Notes: a model not told the origin generated them from the letters alone. A stretch of 25,968 nucleotides of DNA from CAVQZC01 sp963718315 (GCA_963718315.1 CAVQZC010000004.1:1-25968), one strand, 5' to 3'; positions 1 to 7,362 are shown, counted from the stretch's first letter. A program made the numbers and translations.

Positions 1-407
1 TGACCTAGCCTGGTGCGGCCATTCGGATAGTGCGCGTATCGCTGATCTGAGAACCGCCCGCAACGGCATCCAACACCCCCCGAACTGCCGGGCAGCCGAA
101 TCTCGTGATGCGGGTCGGCGTTTGGTGCTGGCTTCAGCCGTAGGCGGCTCGAACGAATGGCGACATGCGAGCCATTCGGGAATATCGAACGTCGCGACCA
201 CGCCGGCCGACTATCCACCAACATCGAACTCGCACGCCGGGAGTGAATCGACTTCTTGTGTGCGAGTTCATTGACGGGTGGCCGGAAGACCCGTTCTCTA
301 CTGAGGAAGGTCGGATCAGCGCTGTCGAGCGGGCCGGGTATTCCGGAGCTGCTTCAGCCGGAGCTCCTACCCGCCACGTACGCCGGGATGTGAGGGAGCT
401 CCGGTGG
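1..407. other. No supported gene
   Basis: Short open frames exist on both strands, but their translations are rich in Arg, Pro and Ser, carry no recognisable motif and lie on top of one another, as random frames do in GC-rich DNA. No RNA gene, repeat or terminator was recognised. The left edge may contain the end of a gene outside the window. Confidence 0.5.
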
Positions 408-656
408 TCAGTCGCGTGTTCGAGAGGCGAGCTCGCAGGCAACCTCGAGCACGAAGACGAATCGGTTCTCGAGATCGTCGAATTCCTCCGGAGACAATTC
501 GGGCGGCGCGGCGACGGGATCGGCTTGCCGGCCGTCGAGGTGGCGACCAGCGGCGATCTCCATGTGCTGGGCGATTAGATGCTCGTGGTGGAGGATCGTT
601 TCCCTGAGCAGGTCCGAGTCGGCTGTTTCGAGATGCGGTTCCGGGTTCTTGATCAT
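408..656 (-). CDS. Small hypothetical acidic protein (about 82 aa)
   Basis: I do not recognise this protein. It is predicted as a soluble, acidic, mostly helical polypeptide with no signal peptide or membrane segment. A His-rich stretch (HHEHLIAQHME) occupies about residues 23-33, followed by a Pro/Ala linker and a second acidic helix (SPEEFDDLENRFVFVLEVA). That amphipathic, Arg-poor composition is unlike the Arg/Pro-rich shadow frames around it, which is the main reason for calling it. The frame also opens at GTG 668, but the ATG at 656 is preferred because a purine-rich AGAAGG lies about 11 bases upstream. It runs in the same direction as the downstream-lying kinase and regulator genes but precedes nothing obvious on its own strand. 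It could still be spurious. Confidence 0.45.
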   Translation of the reverse strand: MIKNPEPHLETADSDLLRETILHHEHLIAQHMEIAAGRHLDGRQADPVAAPPELSPEEFDDLENRFVFVLEVACELASRTRD

Positions 657-758
657 CGGAATCACCACCTTCTCTTGCCGAGTGGGGGGTTTTCCTCCAA
701 CGTAGCGACGCCGCGTAAGCGGCCAATCAGGGAACGCGAAGGATTCGGACAGACCGGC

Positions 759-2084
759 CTATTGCCCGGCTGCTCGCCCGTCATCGCCGGTCGCCGGGGC
801 GGGGATCTCGACAACGGCAATCGTCCCTCGGTCGGGTGCCGGCTCCAGGCGAAGGGAGGCGTGGTGCTGGTCGGCGATGGCCTTGGCGATGGCGAGACCG
901 AGGCCGCTGCCCTCCACATCCCGGGCGGCCGTGCCGCGGTAGAACCGCTCGAAGGCGTGCTCTCGCTCGTCCTCCGTGAGACCCAGGCCGTGGTCGCGTA
1001 TGCGAATCACCGCTCCGGTCGGCATTCGCTCGATGGTGAGCGTTACCGGTTGGTCGGGAGGGCTGTACTTCACCGCGTTGTCGACAAGGATCCGGATCAG
1101 TTCGCCGAGCCGCCCTGGGTCGCCCGCGATCGTGGCTTCGTCCGTTTCGAGCGCAATCCGATCGGCGCCGTGGATGGACCGGAGCTCGACGCAAGCGTCT
1201 TCGGCAACCTGGTCGATCCGTACCGGCTGGAACTCACGACTCGCGTTGTCGCTTTCGGCGAGCGCGAGCAGCTCGGAGATGGTGTGTGTCATCCGGCCTG
1301 CTGTGTCGGCGATGATGGTTGCCGACTCGCGCGCCTGGTCGAGGTCTCCGCGGGTGGCGGCGCGGGCGACGATGCGCGCGTGACCCTGCAGTGCCGTGAC
1401 CGGCGTGCGCAGCTCGTGGGACGCGTCGGCCAGGAATCTCTCCTGCTGCTCGGTCGCTCGCTGCACTCGCGAGAGGAGTCTGTTGACAGCCGCGGCCAGG
1501 CGGCCGAGCTCGTCCTGGCGGCCCTCCTCGATGCGGCGGTCGAGAACGTGCCCTGGTAGCGCTTCGACCTCGCGCCGCATGCGCTCGACCGGTTGCAGCG
1601 CGCGGCGTGCAAGCGCGGCACCGGCCAGCGCAGCCGCCGCCACCGCGACGATCCCAACCACGATGAGCGTCGACAGCAGCGTTGACAGGCTGGACTCGAT
1701 AGCGCTGTTGCTCGATAAGACAACCGCAAAGCCGCCGCCGGCGCGGGGGGCGCGGGCTGTGCTGGAGCCGCCGGATGCGCCGGCAACGGTGCGGTTGACG
1801 TCCTCGAGGGTCGTGTCCCCGGATCCGGCCGCGTGGTTGCTCGCCACGACGCTTCCTGACCGATCGGTCAGCCACACCTGAACGCCCGGCCCGGATATGC
1901 GATCGAGCGACAGTTCTCCCGGGTCGGCGACTGCCCCGGCCGTGCGTGCCAGCAACACAGCGTCGTTGTGCGCGGTCGTGCGCAGGCTTGAGCGGACGAC
2001 CACGTACGTCGCGGCGCAGACGGTGATGACCAGCAGGCCGATCGTCGTTGCGAACAGCAGCGTCAGACGCGTGCGGATCGTCAC
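759..2084 (-). CDS. Membrane sensor histidine kinase (HAMP, HisKA, HATPase_c)
   Basis: This is the sensor of a two-component system; it autophosphorylates on His and passes phosphate to the response regulator encoded just before it. A first membrane helix covers about residues 7-30, an extracytoplasmic domain of about 100 residues follows (Gly/Ser-rich near its end), and a second helix lies at about 133-157. A HAMP linker leads to the H-box ASHELRTPV with the phospho-accepting His at 223. The ATP-binding domain shows the N-box DNAVKYS (Asn336), the G1 box DHGLGL (364-369) and the G2 box GSGLGLA (392-398). All catalytic motifs are intact and the 441-residue length is normal. The GTG start overlaps the regulator's TGA stop (GTGA), so the two are translationally coupled. 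The stimulus is unknown; the divergent redox operon makes a redox or iron signal a reasonable guess. Confidence 0.93.
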   Translation of the reverse strand: MTIRTRLTLLFATTIGLLVITVCAATYVVVRSSLRTTAHNDAVLLARTAGAVADPGELSLDRISGPGVQVWLTDRSGSVVASNHAAGSGDTTLEDVNRTVAGASGGSSTARAPRAGGGFAVVLSSNSAIESSLSTLLSTLIVVGIVAVAAAALAGAALARRALQPVERMRREVEALPGHVLDRRIEEGRQDELGRLAAAVNRLLSRVQRATEQQERFLADASHELRTPVTALQGHARIVARAATRGDLDQARESATIIADTAGRMTHTISELLALAESDNASREFQPVRIDQVAEDACVELRSIHGADRIALETDEATIAGDPGRLGELIRILVDNAVKYSPPDQPVTLTIERMPTGAVIRIRDHGLGLTEDEREHAFERFYRGTAARDVEGSGLGLAIAKAIADQHHASLRLEPAPDRGTIAVVEIPAPATGDDGRAAGQ

Positions 2085-2761
2085 GACCGGATCGTGTAGC
2101 CGACGCCCCGGACGGTGCGTATGGGCGACTCCTCCACGCTCCCACCAAGCTTGCGGCGAAGCGATGATACGAAGAAGTCGATCACCTTGGAGTCGCCGAG
2201 GTAGCTGTAGCCCCAGACCCCCTCGTAGATCTGCTCCCGGGTGAACACCCGGCCCGGAGCATGCATCAGGAACGCCAGCACATCGAACTCGCGGGCCGTG
2301 AGATCGAGCTCGCGGCCGTCGATGCTGACCTGTCGGGTATCCGCGTTGAGCAGCAGCGGTCCGGCCGACATGACGGTCGGTTGGGTGCCGCCGCGGCGGT
2401 GAAGCGCGCGGAGCCGGGCCAGCAACTCCTCGATGGCGAACGGCTTGGAGAGATAGTCGTCTGCGCCCGCGTCGAGTCCGATCACCCGGTCGCCCACGCG
2501 GTCAAGGGCGGTGAGCATCAGGATCGGCATGCGATGGCCTGCGCGCCGGGCTGCCCGGCACACGCTGAGGCCGTCCAGATCGGGCAGGCGCACGTCGAGT
2601 ATCAGGAGGTCGGGCTCGCGGCGCTCGAGTGCCTCGAGTCCGTCTGAGCCGGTGGCGGCAAGCTCGACCTGATAGCCGGCCTCGAGCAGCTCGACCTCGA
2701 GCAGCCGTGCGATGGCCTGGTCGTCTTCGACCACCAGCAATCGTTGGACAGGGTCGGACAT
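2081..2761 (-). CDS. OmpR/PhoB-family response regulator
   Basis: This DNA-binding response regulator has 226 residues. The receiver domain has the acidic pair ED at about 12-13, the phospho-acceptor Asp56 in LILDVRLPD, the switch Thr84 in LMLTALD and the conserved Lys106 in LSKPF. The C-terminal winged helix (about residues 130-225) shows the OmpR-family signatures LTAREFDVLAFL, VIDFFVSSLRRKL and IRTVRGVGYTI. The frame opens further upstream at 2827, but the added 22 residues are unlike the family, so the ATG at 2761 (MSDPVQRLLVVEDD) is preferred. Its stop overlaps the kinase start by four bases. It is transcribed away from the redox operon that begins at 2895, with 133 bp between, so autoregulation and control of that operon from the shared region are both likely by analogy with other divergent two-component loci. 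Confidence 0.95.
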   Translation of the reverse strand: MSDPVQRLLVVEDDQAIARLLEVELLEAGYQVELAATGSDGLEALERREPDLLILDVRLPDLDGLSVCRAARRAGHRMPILMLTALDRVGDRVIGLDAGADDYLSKPFAIEELLARLRALHRRGGTQPTVMSAGPLLLNADTRQVSIDGRELDLTAREFDVLAFLMHAPGRVFTREQIYEGVWGYSYLGDSKVIDFFVSSLRRKLGGSVEESPIRTVRGVGYTIRS

Positions 2762-2862
2762 ACGCCAACGATAGCCCTGGCTGCGGGGCCTATCCGAATC
2801 CTTACCTAACCCGTGCCAAGCGCTCAATCACCGCTCGCCGACGGCAATAGCGCGCCGCCTAG

Positions 2863-2881
2863 CGTGACGTCGTAGGTCACG
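2863..2881. promoter_or_regulatory. Inverted repeat in the divergent control region
   Basis: CGTGAC (2863-2868) and GTCACG (2876-2881) form perfect 6-bp arms around a 7-base centre, ending one base before the AAAGGAG ribosome binding site (2882-2888) of the first operon gene. It may be an operator that blocks initiation, or a hairpin in the leader RNA beside the ribosome site. No regulator can be assigned from sequence alone; an OmpR-type regulator would more usually bind direct repeats. Confidence 0.4.
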
Positions 2882-2894
2882 AAAGGAGACCACG

Positions 2895-3083
2895 ATGTTC
2901 ACTCAGAAGCGAAACGTTCTCACCCTCGCAGCGGTGATCGCCACGCTCGCCACGGTGGGCGGTGTCGGCGCCGCCGAGCTGGCCGCCTCACGCGCCCCCA
3001 GCCAAACCGCGCAGCCGGCAGTCGTAGCTGCCGCACCGGTGGCCACCGCCCACTTCGAAGATGTCGGAGGAGGCGATCAGTGA
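2895..3083 (+). CDS. Small exported or membrane-anchored protein (62 aa), first gene of redox operon
   Basis: This is a 62-residue protein that I do not recognise. Residues 1-8 are basic and polar (MFTQKRNV), followed by a hydrophobic Ala/Val/Leu/Gly helix at about 9-31, and then an Ala/Pro/Val-rich tail ending in an acidic, Gly-rich terminus. This fits an uncleaved anchor or a signal peptide with a short extracytoplasmic tail. An excellent AAAGGAG ribosome binding site lies 6 bases before the ATG, so it is very likely translated. Its TGA stop overlaps the start of the next small gene, and a second strong GGAGGAGG (3066-3073) sits inside its 3' end, so the two are made together. No Cys, heme motif or flavinylation motif is present, so a direct electron-carrier role is not supported. 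Confidence 0.75.
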   Translation: MFTQKRNVLTLAAVIATLATVGGVGAAELAASRAPSQTAQPAVVAAAPVATAHFEDVGGGDQ

Positions 3084-3379
3084 TGATGCAGCGGATCTGG
3101 GCAGGTATCGCTGCCACCTGGGCCGTGATCGCGATCTTCGCGGTGCTCGCGTTCGGCCAGCCCTCGCGTCCGACCCCCACGGGTAGCGTGGTCATGACGC
3201 GCACAGCCAACGGGCAGCTTGTACCCGTCGCCGGTGGCGCCGGTGTCCACGCAGTCACCTCGAGCTCCGGCGTGGCCGCCGGCGGCACCCCAGCGGTCAC
3301 CTACGTCAAGACCTCCACCGGCAAGCTCATCCCCGTGACATCCACAACCTCGGCAAACGCCGTTACCAGGAGCTCGTGA
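3083..3379 (+). CDS. Small membrane-anchored protein with internal two-fold repeat (98 aa)
   Basis: No family is recognised. An N-terminal hydrophobic helix (about residues 5-24) is followed by an exported Ser/Thr/Gly/Val-rich domain. That domain consists of two similar 28-residue units with a 36-residue period, each holding a core of the form T-x-x-G-(Q/K)-L-(V/I)-P-V and ending in AVTxSS. Three adjacent start codons are possible (GTG 3080, ATG 3083, ATG 3086); GGAGGAGG at 3066-3073 gives the best spacing to 3083. The stop lies within the GTGATG at the start of the ApbE gene, so it is tightly coupled to a flavin transferase. It has no canonical flavinylation motif of the S/T-G-A-S/T type. 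Its place between a leader-like protein and ApbE suggests an extracytoplasmic partner of the electron-transfer chain, but that is inference. Confidence 0.75.
   Translation: MMQRIWAGIAATWAVIAIFAVLAFGQPSRPTPTGSVVMTRTANGQLVPVAGGAGVHAVTSSSGVAAGGTPAVTYVKTSTGKLIPVTSTTSANAVTRSS
3185..3376 (+). repeat. Degenerate tandem repeat within a small exported protein
   Basis: Two coding units, 3185-3268 and 3293-3376, encode 28 residues each and align without gaps; about 11 of 28 positions are identical, including Gly-x-Leu-x-Pro-Val and Ala-Val-Thr-x-Ser-Ser. The period is 108 bases (36 codons). The DNA itself has diverged, so this looks like an old duplication kept at protein level. Confidence 0.6.
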
Positions 3380-4338
3380 TGCGCACCCTCATCCGACACA
3401 CGTTCAAGGCGATGGGCACCGACTGTGCCGTGCTTGTCACGACGCCGGTATGGTCGGCAACCTGGGCTCGGGAAGCCATCGAGGCCGCGACGGCCGAGGT
3501 CGCCGCACAGGAAGCAACGCTCTCGCGGTTCGATCCGCAGAGCGAGCTCTCTTCCCTGAACGCTGCATCAGGCCAGTGGACGACCGTCAGCGACCGATTG
3601 TTCAAGGCCGTGGCGGCAGCCCAGGCCGCCCGCCGCAACACCGGTGGGCGATACGACCCGACGGTTCTCCCAGCGGTCATCGCGGCGGGATACGACACCT
3701 CGTATGACCGGCTGCGCCCACGCGATGCCGGCAGCGTCGCCGGCTGGAGCGCGGGCGCAGCAATCGATCTCGACCGTGACCAGCAGCGGATCCGGCTCGC
3801 AACTGGCGCCTCGGTCGACCTGGGCGGAATCGGCAAGGGCCTGTCCGCAGCACGGGCACTCGATGCCATGCGCGCCGCCTGGCCGGACCTTCCCGGCGGC
3901 CTGGTCGACCTCGGCGGAGATATCGCGGTGGCCGGCTCGGCACCAGACCGGGGGCCCTGGCGGATCGCCGTGGCCGACCCGCGAGATCACAGTCGGCACC
4001 TCGGGGTGCTCGGCCTGCGAGGCGGTGGTGTCGCCACATCAGGACGCGACCGCCGCAGGCTTGGGAAGAACGGCACCGGCCATCACCTGATTGACCCCAT
4101 CACCGGCCGGCCGGCCGTTCCCGGCCCGCTCGGCGTCACGGTCGTTGCGCCCCACGCCGGAGAGGCGGAGGCGCATGCCACCGCCCTTGCGATTACGCCC
4201 GTGGAGGCGGCGGCTGCGTACCTGGACTCGCGCCCCCACCTGGCGGCGATCATCGTCCCCGCGGCGGGTGAGCCGTTCACGATCGGCCGGCCACCCCTGC
4301 TCGAGTCGGTGGCCACGACCGGAGGAATGGCGGCATGA
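3379..4338 (+). CDS. apbE: FAD:protein FMN transferase (ApbE family)
   Basis: ApbE enzymes take FMN from FAD and attach it covalently to a Thr/Ser of an extracytoplasmic target protein, using Mg2+. Family motifs are in the expected order: a near-N-terminal AMGTDC, SRFDPQSELSSLN, a DLGGIGKG block, LVDLGGDIAV, GGVATSG and HHLIDPITGRPA. The length of about 319 residues is normal. No obvious signal peptide is seen, so it may act in the cytoplasm or use an unrecognised route. One oddity: where most members have Asp-x-x-Ala-Thr near the C-terminus (a metal ligand), this protein reads Glu-Ala-His-Ala-Thr. GTG 3376 is an alternative start; the ATG at 3379 overlaps the previous stop by one base. It overlaps the next gene by four bases (ATGA). 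A clear FMN-binding-domain target is encoded at 20847-21437 rather than beside it. Confidence 0.9.
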   Translation: MRTLIRHTFKAMGTDCAVLVTTPVWSATWAREAIEAATAEVAAQEATLSRFDPQSELSSLNAASGQWTTVSDRLFKAVAAAQAARRNTGGRYDPTVLPAVIAAGYDTSYDRLRPRDAGSVAGWSAGAAIDLDRDQQRIRLATGASVDLGGIGKGLSAARALDAMRAAWPDLPGGLVDLGGDIAVAGSAPDRGPWRIAVADPRDHSRHLGVLGLRGGGVATSGRDRRRLGKNGTGHHLIDPITGRPAVPGPLGVTVVAPHAGEAEAHATALAITPVEAAAAYLDSRPHLAAIIVPAAGEPFTIGRPPLLESVATTGGMAA

Positions 4339-4907
4339 CCCTCGCCGCCGGACTCCCAGTAGCGTGGCTGATCGCTCGCGCGGCCGGTCTGGTCGCGTTC
4401 GGACTGCTCACGCTCTCCACCTGGCTCGGGCTGGGGATGAGCACCCGGCTCCTCGGGCCGCGCTACCAGGCGCGACTGCTCGGCTGGCACCGCACCCTCG
4501 CCTGGACGGGACTGGCCATGATCGGGTTGCACGTGGGCGCCGTGCTCGCCGATCCGATTTTGCACTTCGGCCCGTCAGCGGCGCTCATCCCGTTCGCGGC
4601 CCCCTGGCGGCCGGCTGCGATCGCAGCCGGCGTTGTCGCCGGGTGGCTGACCCTCATGCTGGCCCTGTCGTTCCGCATGCGTAAGTGGATCGGTCAGCGC
4701 GGCTGGCGCCGCCTGCATTACGCCAGCTTCGCGGCGTTCGTGCTGTCACTCGGCCATGCGTTGGCCTCCGGTACCGACCTCGTCGGCATCGGCGGACCGG
4801 TGCTGGTCGTGGTAGCCGCAGGGCCCGTGCTCTGGCTGACCCTCGTACGCATCCTCACCCCCCGCAGCCGGCCGCGGCCCGCCGTTCCGGCGCCGGCAAC
4901 CAGCTGA
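4335..4907 (+). CDS. Ferric-reductase-like bis-heme transmembrane protein
   Basis: This polytopic membrane protein of 190 residues has about five hydrophobic segments (roughly 8-33, 54-72, 94-113, 128-145 and 152-173). Two helices carry paired histidines: His52 and His66 (HX13H), and His128 and His141 (HX12H). That spacing is the hallmark of the ferric reductase/NADPH oxidase transmembrane domain, which stacks two b hemes to carry electrons across the membrane. It lacks the FAD- and NAD-binding domains of full-length ferric reductases. Those functions could be supplied in trans by the ferredoxin and ferredoxin reductase encoded immediately downstream. The start overlaps the ApbE stop by four bases. 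A role resembling MsrQ/YedZ is possible, but no MsrP-like partner is present. Confidence 0.88.
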   Translation: MTLAAGLPVAWLIARAAGLVAFGLLTLSTWLGLGMSTRLLGPRYQARLLGWHRTLAWTGLAMIGLHVGAVLADPILHFGPSAALIPFAAPWRPAAIAAGVVAGWLTLMLALSFRMRKWIGQRGWRRLHYASFAAFVLSLGHALASGTDLVGIGGPVLVVVAAGPVLWLTLVRILTPRSRPRPAVPAPATS

Positions 4908-4951
4908 CACCAAACCACCAACCCACCGATCAGAGACACCTGGAGGACACA

Positions 4952-5161
4952 ATGAGCTACCGGATCATCATCGACCGCACGGCGTGCTCGGGCTTTGGCT
5001 CTTGCGTAGATACCGCACCCGGCACGTTCACCATCGGCGCCGACGGCATCGCCACCGCGCCGCACGAAACCGACGACGTCGACTCGGCACTGGAGGCCGC
5101 CCGGCAATGCCCGATGGGCGCCATCACAGTGGTCGACGCGAACGGAAGTGAGATGCGATGA
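4952..5161 (+). CDS. Small ferredoxin, probably [3Fe-4S]
   Basis: This is a soluble electron carrier of 69 residues. It has Cys12 and Cys18 in C-S-G-F-G-S-C (CxxFxxC, the position that is Cys in [4Fe-4S] types is Phe here) and Cys53 followed by Pro (QCPMGAI). Three cysteines with this layout are typical of the single-cluster [3Fe-4S] ferredoxins found beside actinobacterial cytochromes P450 and ferredoxin reductases. The protein is acidic, as expected. The start is set by the ATG at 4952 with TGGAGGA at 4941-4947; the same frame is open further upstream but that part is the shadow of the membrane protein. It overlaps the reductase start by four bases (ATGA), so carrier and reductase are co-translated. 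No P450 gene lies nearby, so its electron acceptor is probably the bis-heme membrane protein. Confidence 0.92.
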   Translation: MSYRIIIDRTACSGFGSCVDTAPGTFTIGADGIATAPHETDDVDSALEAARQCPMGAITVVDANGSEMR

Positions 5162-6339
5162 GACCCGCACATACGGACATCCTGATCGTGGGCGCCGGCC
5201 TCGCCGGCGCCCGCACCGCCGAGAGCCTCCGCGCTCTCGGCCACAGCGGACGGATCATGCTGGTGGGATCGGAGCCGCATCCGCCGTACGAGCGGCCGGC
5301 GCTGTCCAAGGAATTCCTGCTGGGAACGCTCGCGCCGTCCGATCTCGCTCTTCGGTCCAGCGGGTTCTGGGACGACCACGCCATCGAGTTGCGGGCGAAC
5401 TCGACGGTCGAGTCAATCGACGCGGCCGGTCGACGAGCAGTCGTGGACGGCCGGGCCATCCGGTGGCGCACGCTGGTGCTGGCTACCGGACTCCGCGCGC
5501 GCCGCCTGCAGGTCACAGAGGGACTGACGGGCGTTCACCACCTACGCACGGTCGAAGACGCCGCCGGCCTCGGCACAGCACTCGCGAAGAACGGCACACG
5601 GCTCGTGATCGTCGGAGCAGGATTCATCGGCCTCGAGGTGGCCTCGTCGGCCAGGTTGCATGGTGCCGATGTAACGGTCGTCGACATCGCGCCGGTGCCG
5701 CTTGCCGGGACGCTGGGACCTGAGGTCGGCGCGCGCATGGCCACGCTCGCTCGATCCGCGGGCGTGCGGCTGCTGATGGGCCGGTCGATCAGCCGGCCCA
5801 TCAGCGAAGCCGGCAGACTCGTGGCGCTTGAACTCGAGGATGGCGCCCGCATCGAGTGCGACGCGGTCCTGGTCGGCGTCGGTGCGTCTCCAAACAGCGA
5901 GGTCGCCGCCGGCCAGGTCACACTTGCAGCGGACGGCGGCTTGGTCGTAGACCACCAGGGGCGCACCACGGCACCGGACATCTACGCCTGCGGGGACGTC
6001 GCAAGCCCCCCGGCGGGCCGCCTCGAACACTGGAGCGCCGCCGCCGCCAGCGCACGTAGCGTCGCCCACGCGATCGCAGGGATCCCGCCACCCACAGCGG
6101 GTCCAGCCTATTTCTGGACCGACCAGTTCGGGAGCCGCCTCCAGGTCGTGGGGCACATCACCCCCCAACTCCGGGCCGAGGTGGACGAAAACAGCGAGGG
6201 GTTCGTCGCACGCTACCGGACCGCGGCGGGCGGTCTCCGCGCAGTCGCGCTTCTCGACCAACCTCACCTCGTCGGCTCGGCACGGGCTGAACTCCTCGCC
6301 GCAACCGGCGACCCCGGCGCAGAGGCGGCCGCCGCGTGA
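5158..6339 (+). CDS. FAD-dependent NAD(P)H:ferredoxin reductase
   Basis: This flavoprotein reductase of 393 residues belongs to the pyridine nucleotide-disulphide oxidoreductase superfamily (rubredoxin/putidaredoxin reductase type). The FAD-binding Rossmann motif VGAGLAGARTAE is at about 11-22, the family stretch PYERPALSKEFL follows, a second Rossmann motif for NAD(P)H (VIVGAGFIGLEVA) is at about 158-170, and the flavin-contacting DIYACGDVA is near 277-285. A C-terminal reductase domain completes the protein. It lacks the paired redox cysteines of disulphide reductases, as expected for a ferredoxin reductase. It overlaps the ferredoxin gene by four bases and should reduce that ferredoxin with NAD(P)H. 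It is the last well-supported gene of the operon. Confidence 0.94.
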   Translation: MRPAHTDILIVGAGLAGARTAESLRALGHSGRIMLVGSEPHPPYERPALSKEFLLGTLAPSDLALRSSGFWDDHAIELRANSTVESIDAAGRRAVVDGRAIRWRTLVLATGLRARRLQVTEGLTGVHHLRTVEDAAGLGTALAKNGTRLVIVGAGFIGLEVASSARLHGADVTVVDIAPVPLAGTLGPEVGARMATLARSAGVRLLMGRSISRPISEAGRLVALELEDGARIECDAVLVGVGASPNSEVAAGQVTLAADGGLVVDHQGRTTAPDIYACGDVASPPAGRLEHWSAAAASARSVAHAIAGIPPPTAGPAYFWTDQFGSRLQVVGHITPQLRAEVDENSEGFVARYRTAAGGLRAVALLDQPHLVGSARAELLAATGDPGAEAAAA

Positions 6340-6666
6340 CATGGGCGGGCCTCGGACAACCAATGGTCGCCGGAGTAGCCTTCACAAGCCAGGCGGATCT
6401 GCACGTACCCCTCTCCGTCGACCAAGCACTCGCGAAGGTCACACCGTCCACGAGCGTGCTGGCCGCGACCCCCGAAGCGGTGAACGTGGCCCGAAGGCAT
6501 GGGCCTGCCGCTAGACGCCGGCGGGCGCACCGGGCTATGCCTCGGCGGGCGACGACGCTTGGCGATGGACCAGCACGATGCCTGTCGTTCAAGCAACGCG
6601 CCGAACAGGCGTGAGACGCTTGCTGGGCGGGAACTGATCCGGGATGCGGATCGTCCTAGTGGAACG
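6340..6666. other. Intergenic stretch, no confident gene
   Basis: A 92-codon plus-strand frame runs from a GTG at 6336 to 6614 and overlaps the reductase stop as GTGA. Its second half is an Arg/Ala-rich run typical of non-coding GC-rich frames, and opposite-strand frames cover the same bases. I see no motif, signal peptide or ribosome binding site that decides for it. The region probably holds the operon end and the promoter of the lipoprotein gene at 6667. Confidence 0.4.
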
Positions 6667-7086
6667 ATGAGCCGTTTGTTCTTTGCCCCGGCCGTACTCG
6701 CTCTTACGGCGGCGGCGGCGGCGGCGTGCGGGGGCGGGGCGAGCGCGCCCTCTGCGAACCATGCCGGTGGGCTCCACGGCACATCGTGGCGGCTAGTCTC
6801 GATTCGTGGCGAGCTCGCGCTTTCGGGCGGGTCGCTGCGATTCGATGAGGGCAGACTCTCGGGATCAACCGGATGCAACACCTTCGGCGGCACCTACAAA
6901 CAATCCGGTGCCAGTCTCTCCATCAGCGTCGGCCAGATCACATTGATCGGATGCCCAGCCCCCCTCGGCAAACAGGAGAAAGCCGTCCTGGCGGCGCTCG
7001 GCAAGACGGCGGCCGAGCGCACCACCGATACGACACTGACGCTACTCGGCAGTGGTGGCGCCGGGTTGTTCATCTACCAGCGATAA
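6667..7086 (+). CDS. META-domain lipoprotein (HslJ-like)
   Basis: This is a 139-residue secreted protein. A signal peptide with a hydrophobic Ala/Leu core ends in a lipobox-like AAAC, so Cys21 is the probable lipidated residue, followed by Gly and a short flexible linker. The mature part is one META domain: the opening GTSWRLVSI, the core signature GCNTFGGTY, and a second Gly-Cys-Pro (IGCPAP) typical of the family. The C-terminal LTLLGSGGAGLFIYQR also matches the family. HslJ-type META proteins are linked to envelope stress and antibiotic resistance in other bacteria, but their biochemistry is not settled. The frame is open upstream to 6499, but the ATG at 6667 gives the signal peptide immediately and is chosen. 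It appears monocistronic. Confidence 0.88.
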   Translation: MSRLFFAPAVLALTAAAAAACGGGASAPSANHAGGLHGTSWRLVSIRGELALSGGSLRFDEGRLSGSTGCNTFGGTYKQSGASLSISVGQITLIGCPAPLGKQEKAVLAALGKTAAERTTDTTLTLLGSGGAGLFIYQR

Positions 7087-7362
7087 TCGCCGGCACCGGG
7101 GTCCGAGGCCCTTCCTGGCAGTTGGGTGCGGGGAGTTCTCAAGCGATTCCGAGCGCGGAACCCCGCTCGCGGGCTGCCCCTTCCCTACTGAAGAAGAGCG
7201 ATAACGGAACCTTCCTGGCCGGTTTGGTCAACCCGGCCGACTGTCTCGGCTTGGAGGAACTCCGCGGGCTGTCGGAACCTGATTCGAGACGCCGTAGGGT
7301 TGAAGGCGTAGGCTTCGGCTCCGCCCGGCGGGCGCCGGAAATCCAGTAGGGAAGGAGACGGC

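Noticed and set aside
579..1559. Long plus-strand open frame of 326 codons
   Set aside because: It is the antisense shadow of the histidine kinase, whose motifs are complete on the minus strand.
2789..2812. Direct repeat CCTATCC/CCTAACC as a response-regulator box
   Set aside because: The period (16 bases) does not fit the 10-11 base spacing of OmpR-family half-sites, and the similarity is short.
6336..6614. 92-codon gene overlapping the ferredoxin reductase stop
   Set aside because: The overlap GTGA is suggestive, but the second half is an Arg/Ala run, no motif is present and there is no ribosome binding site that supports it.
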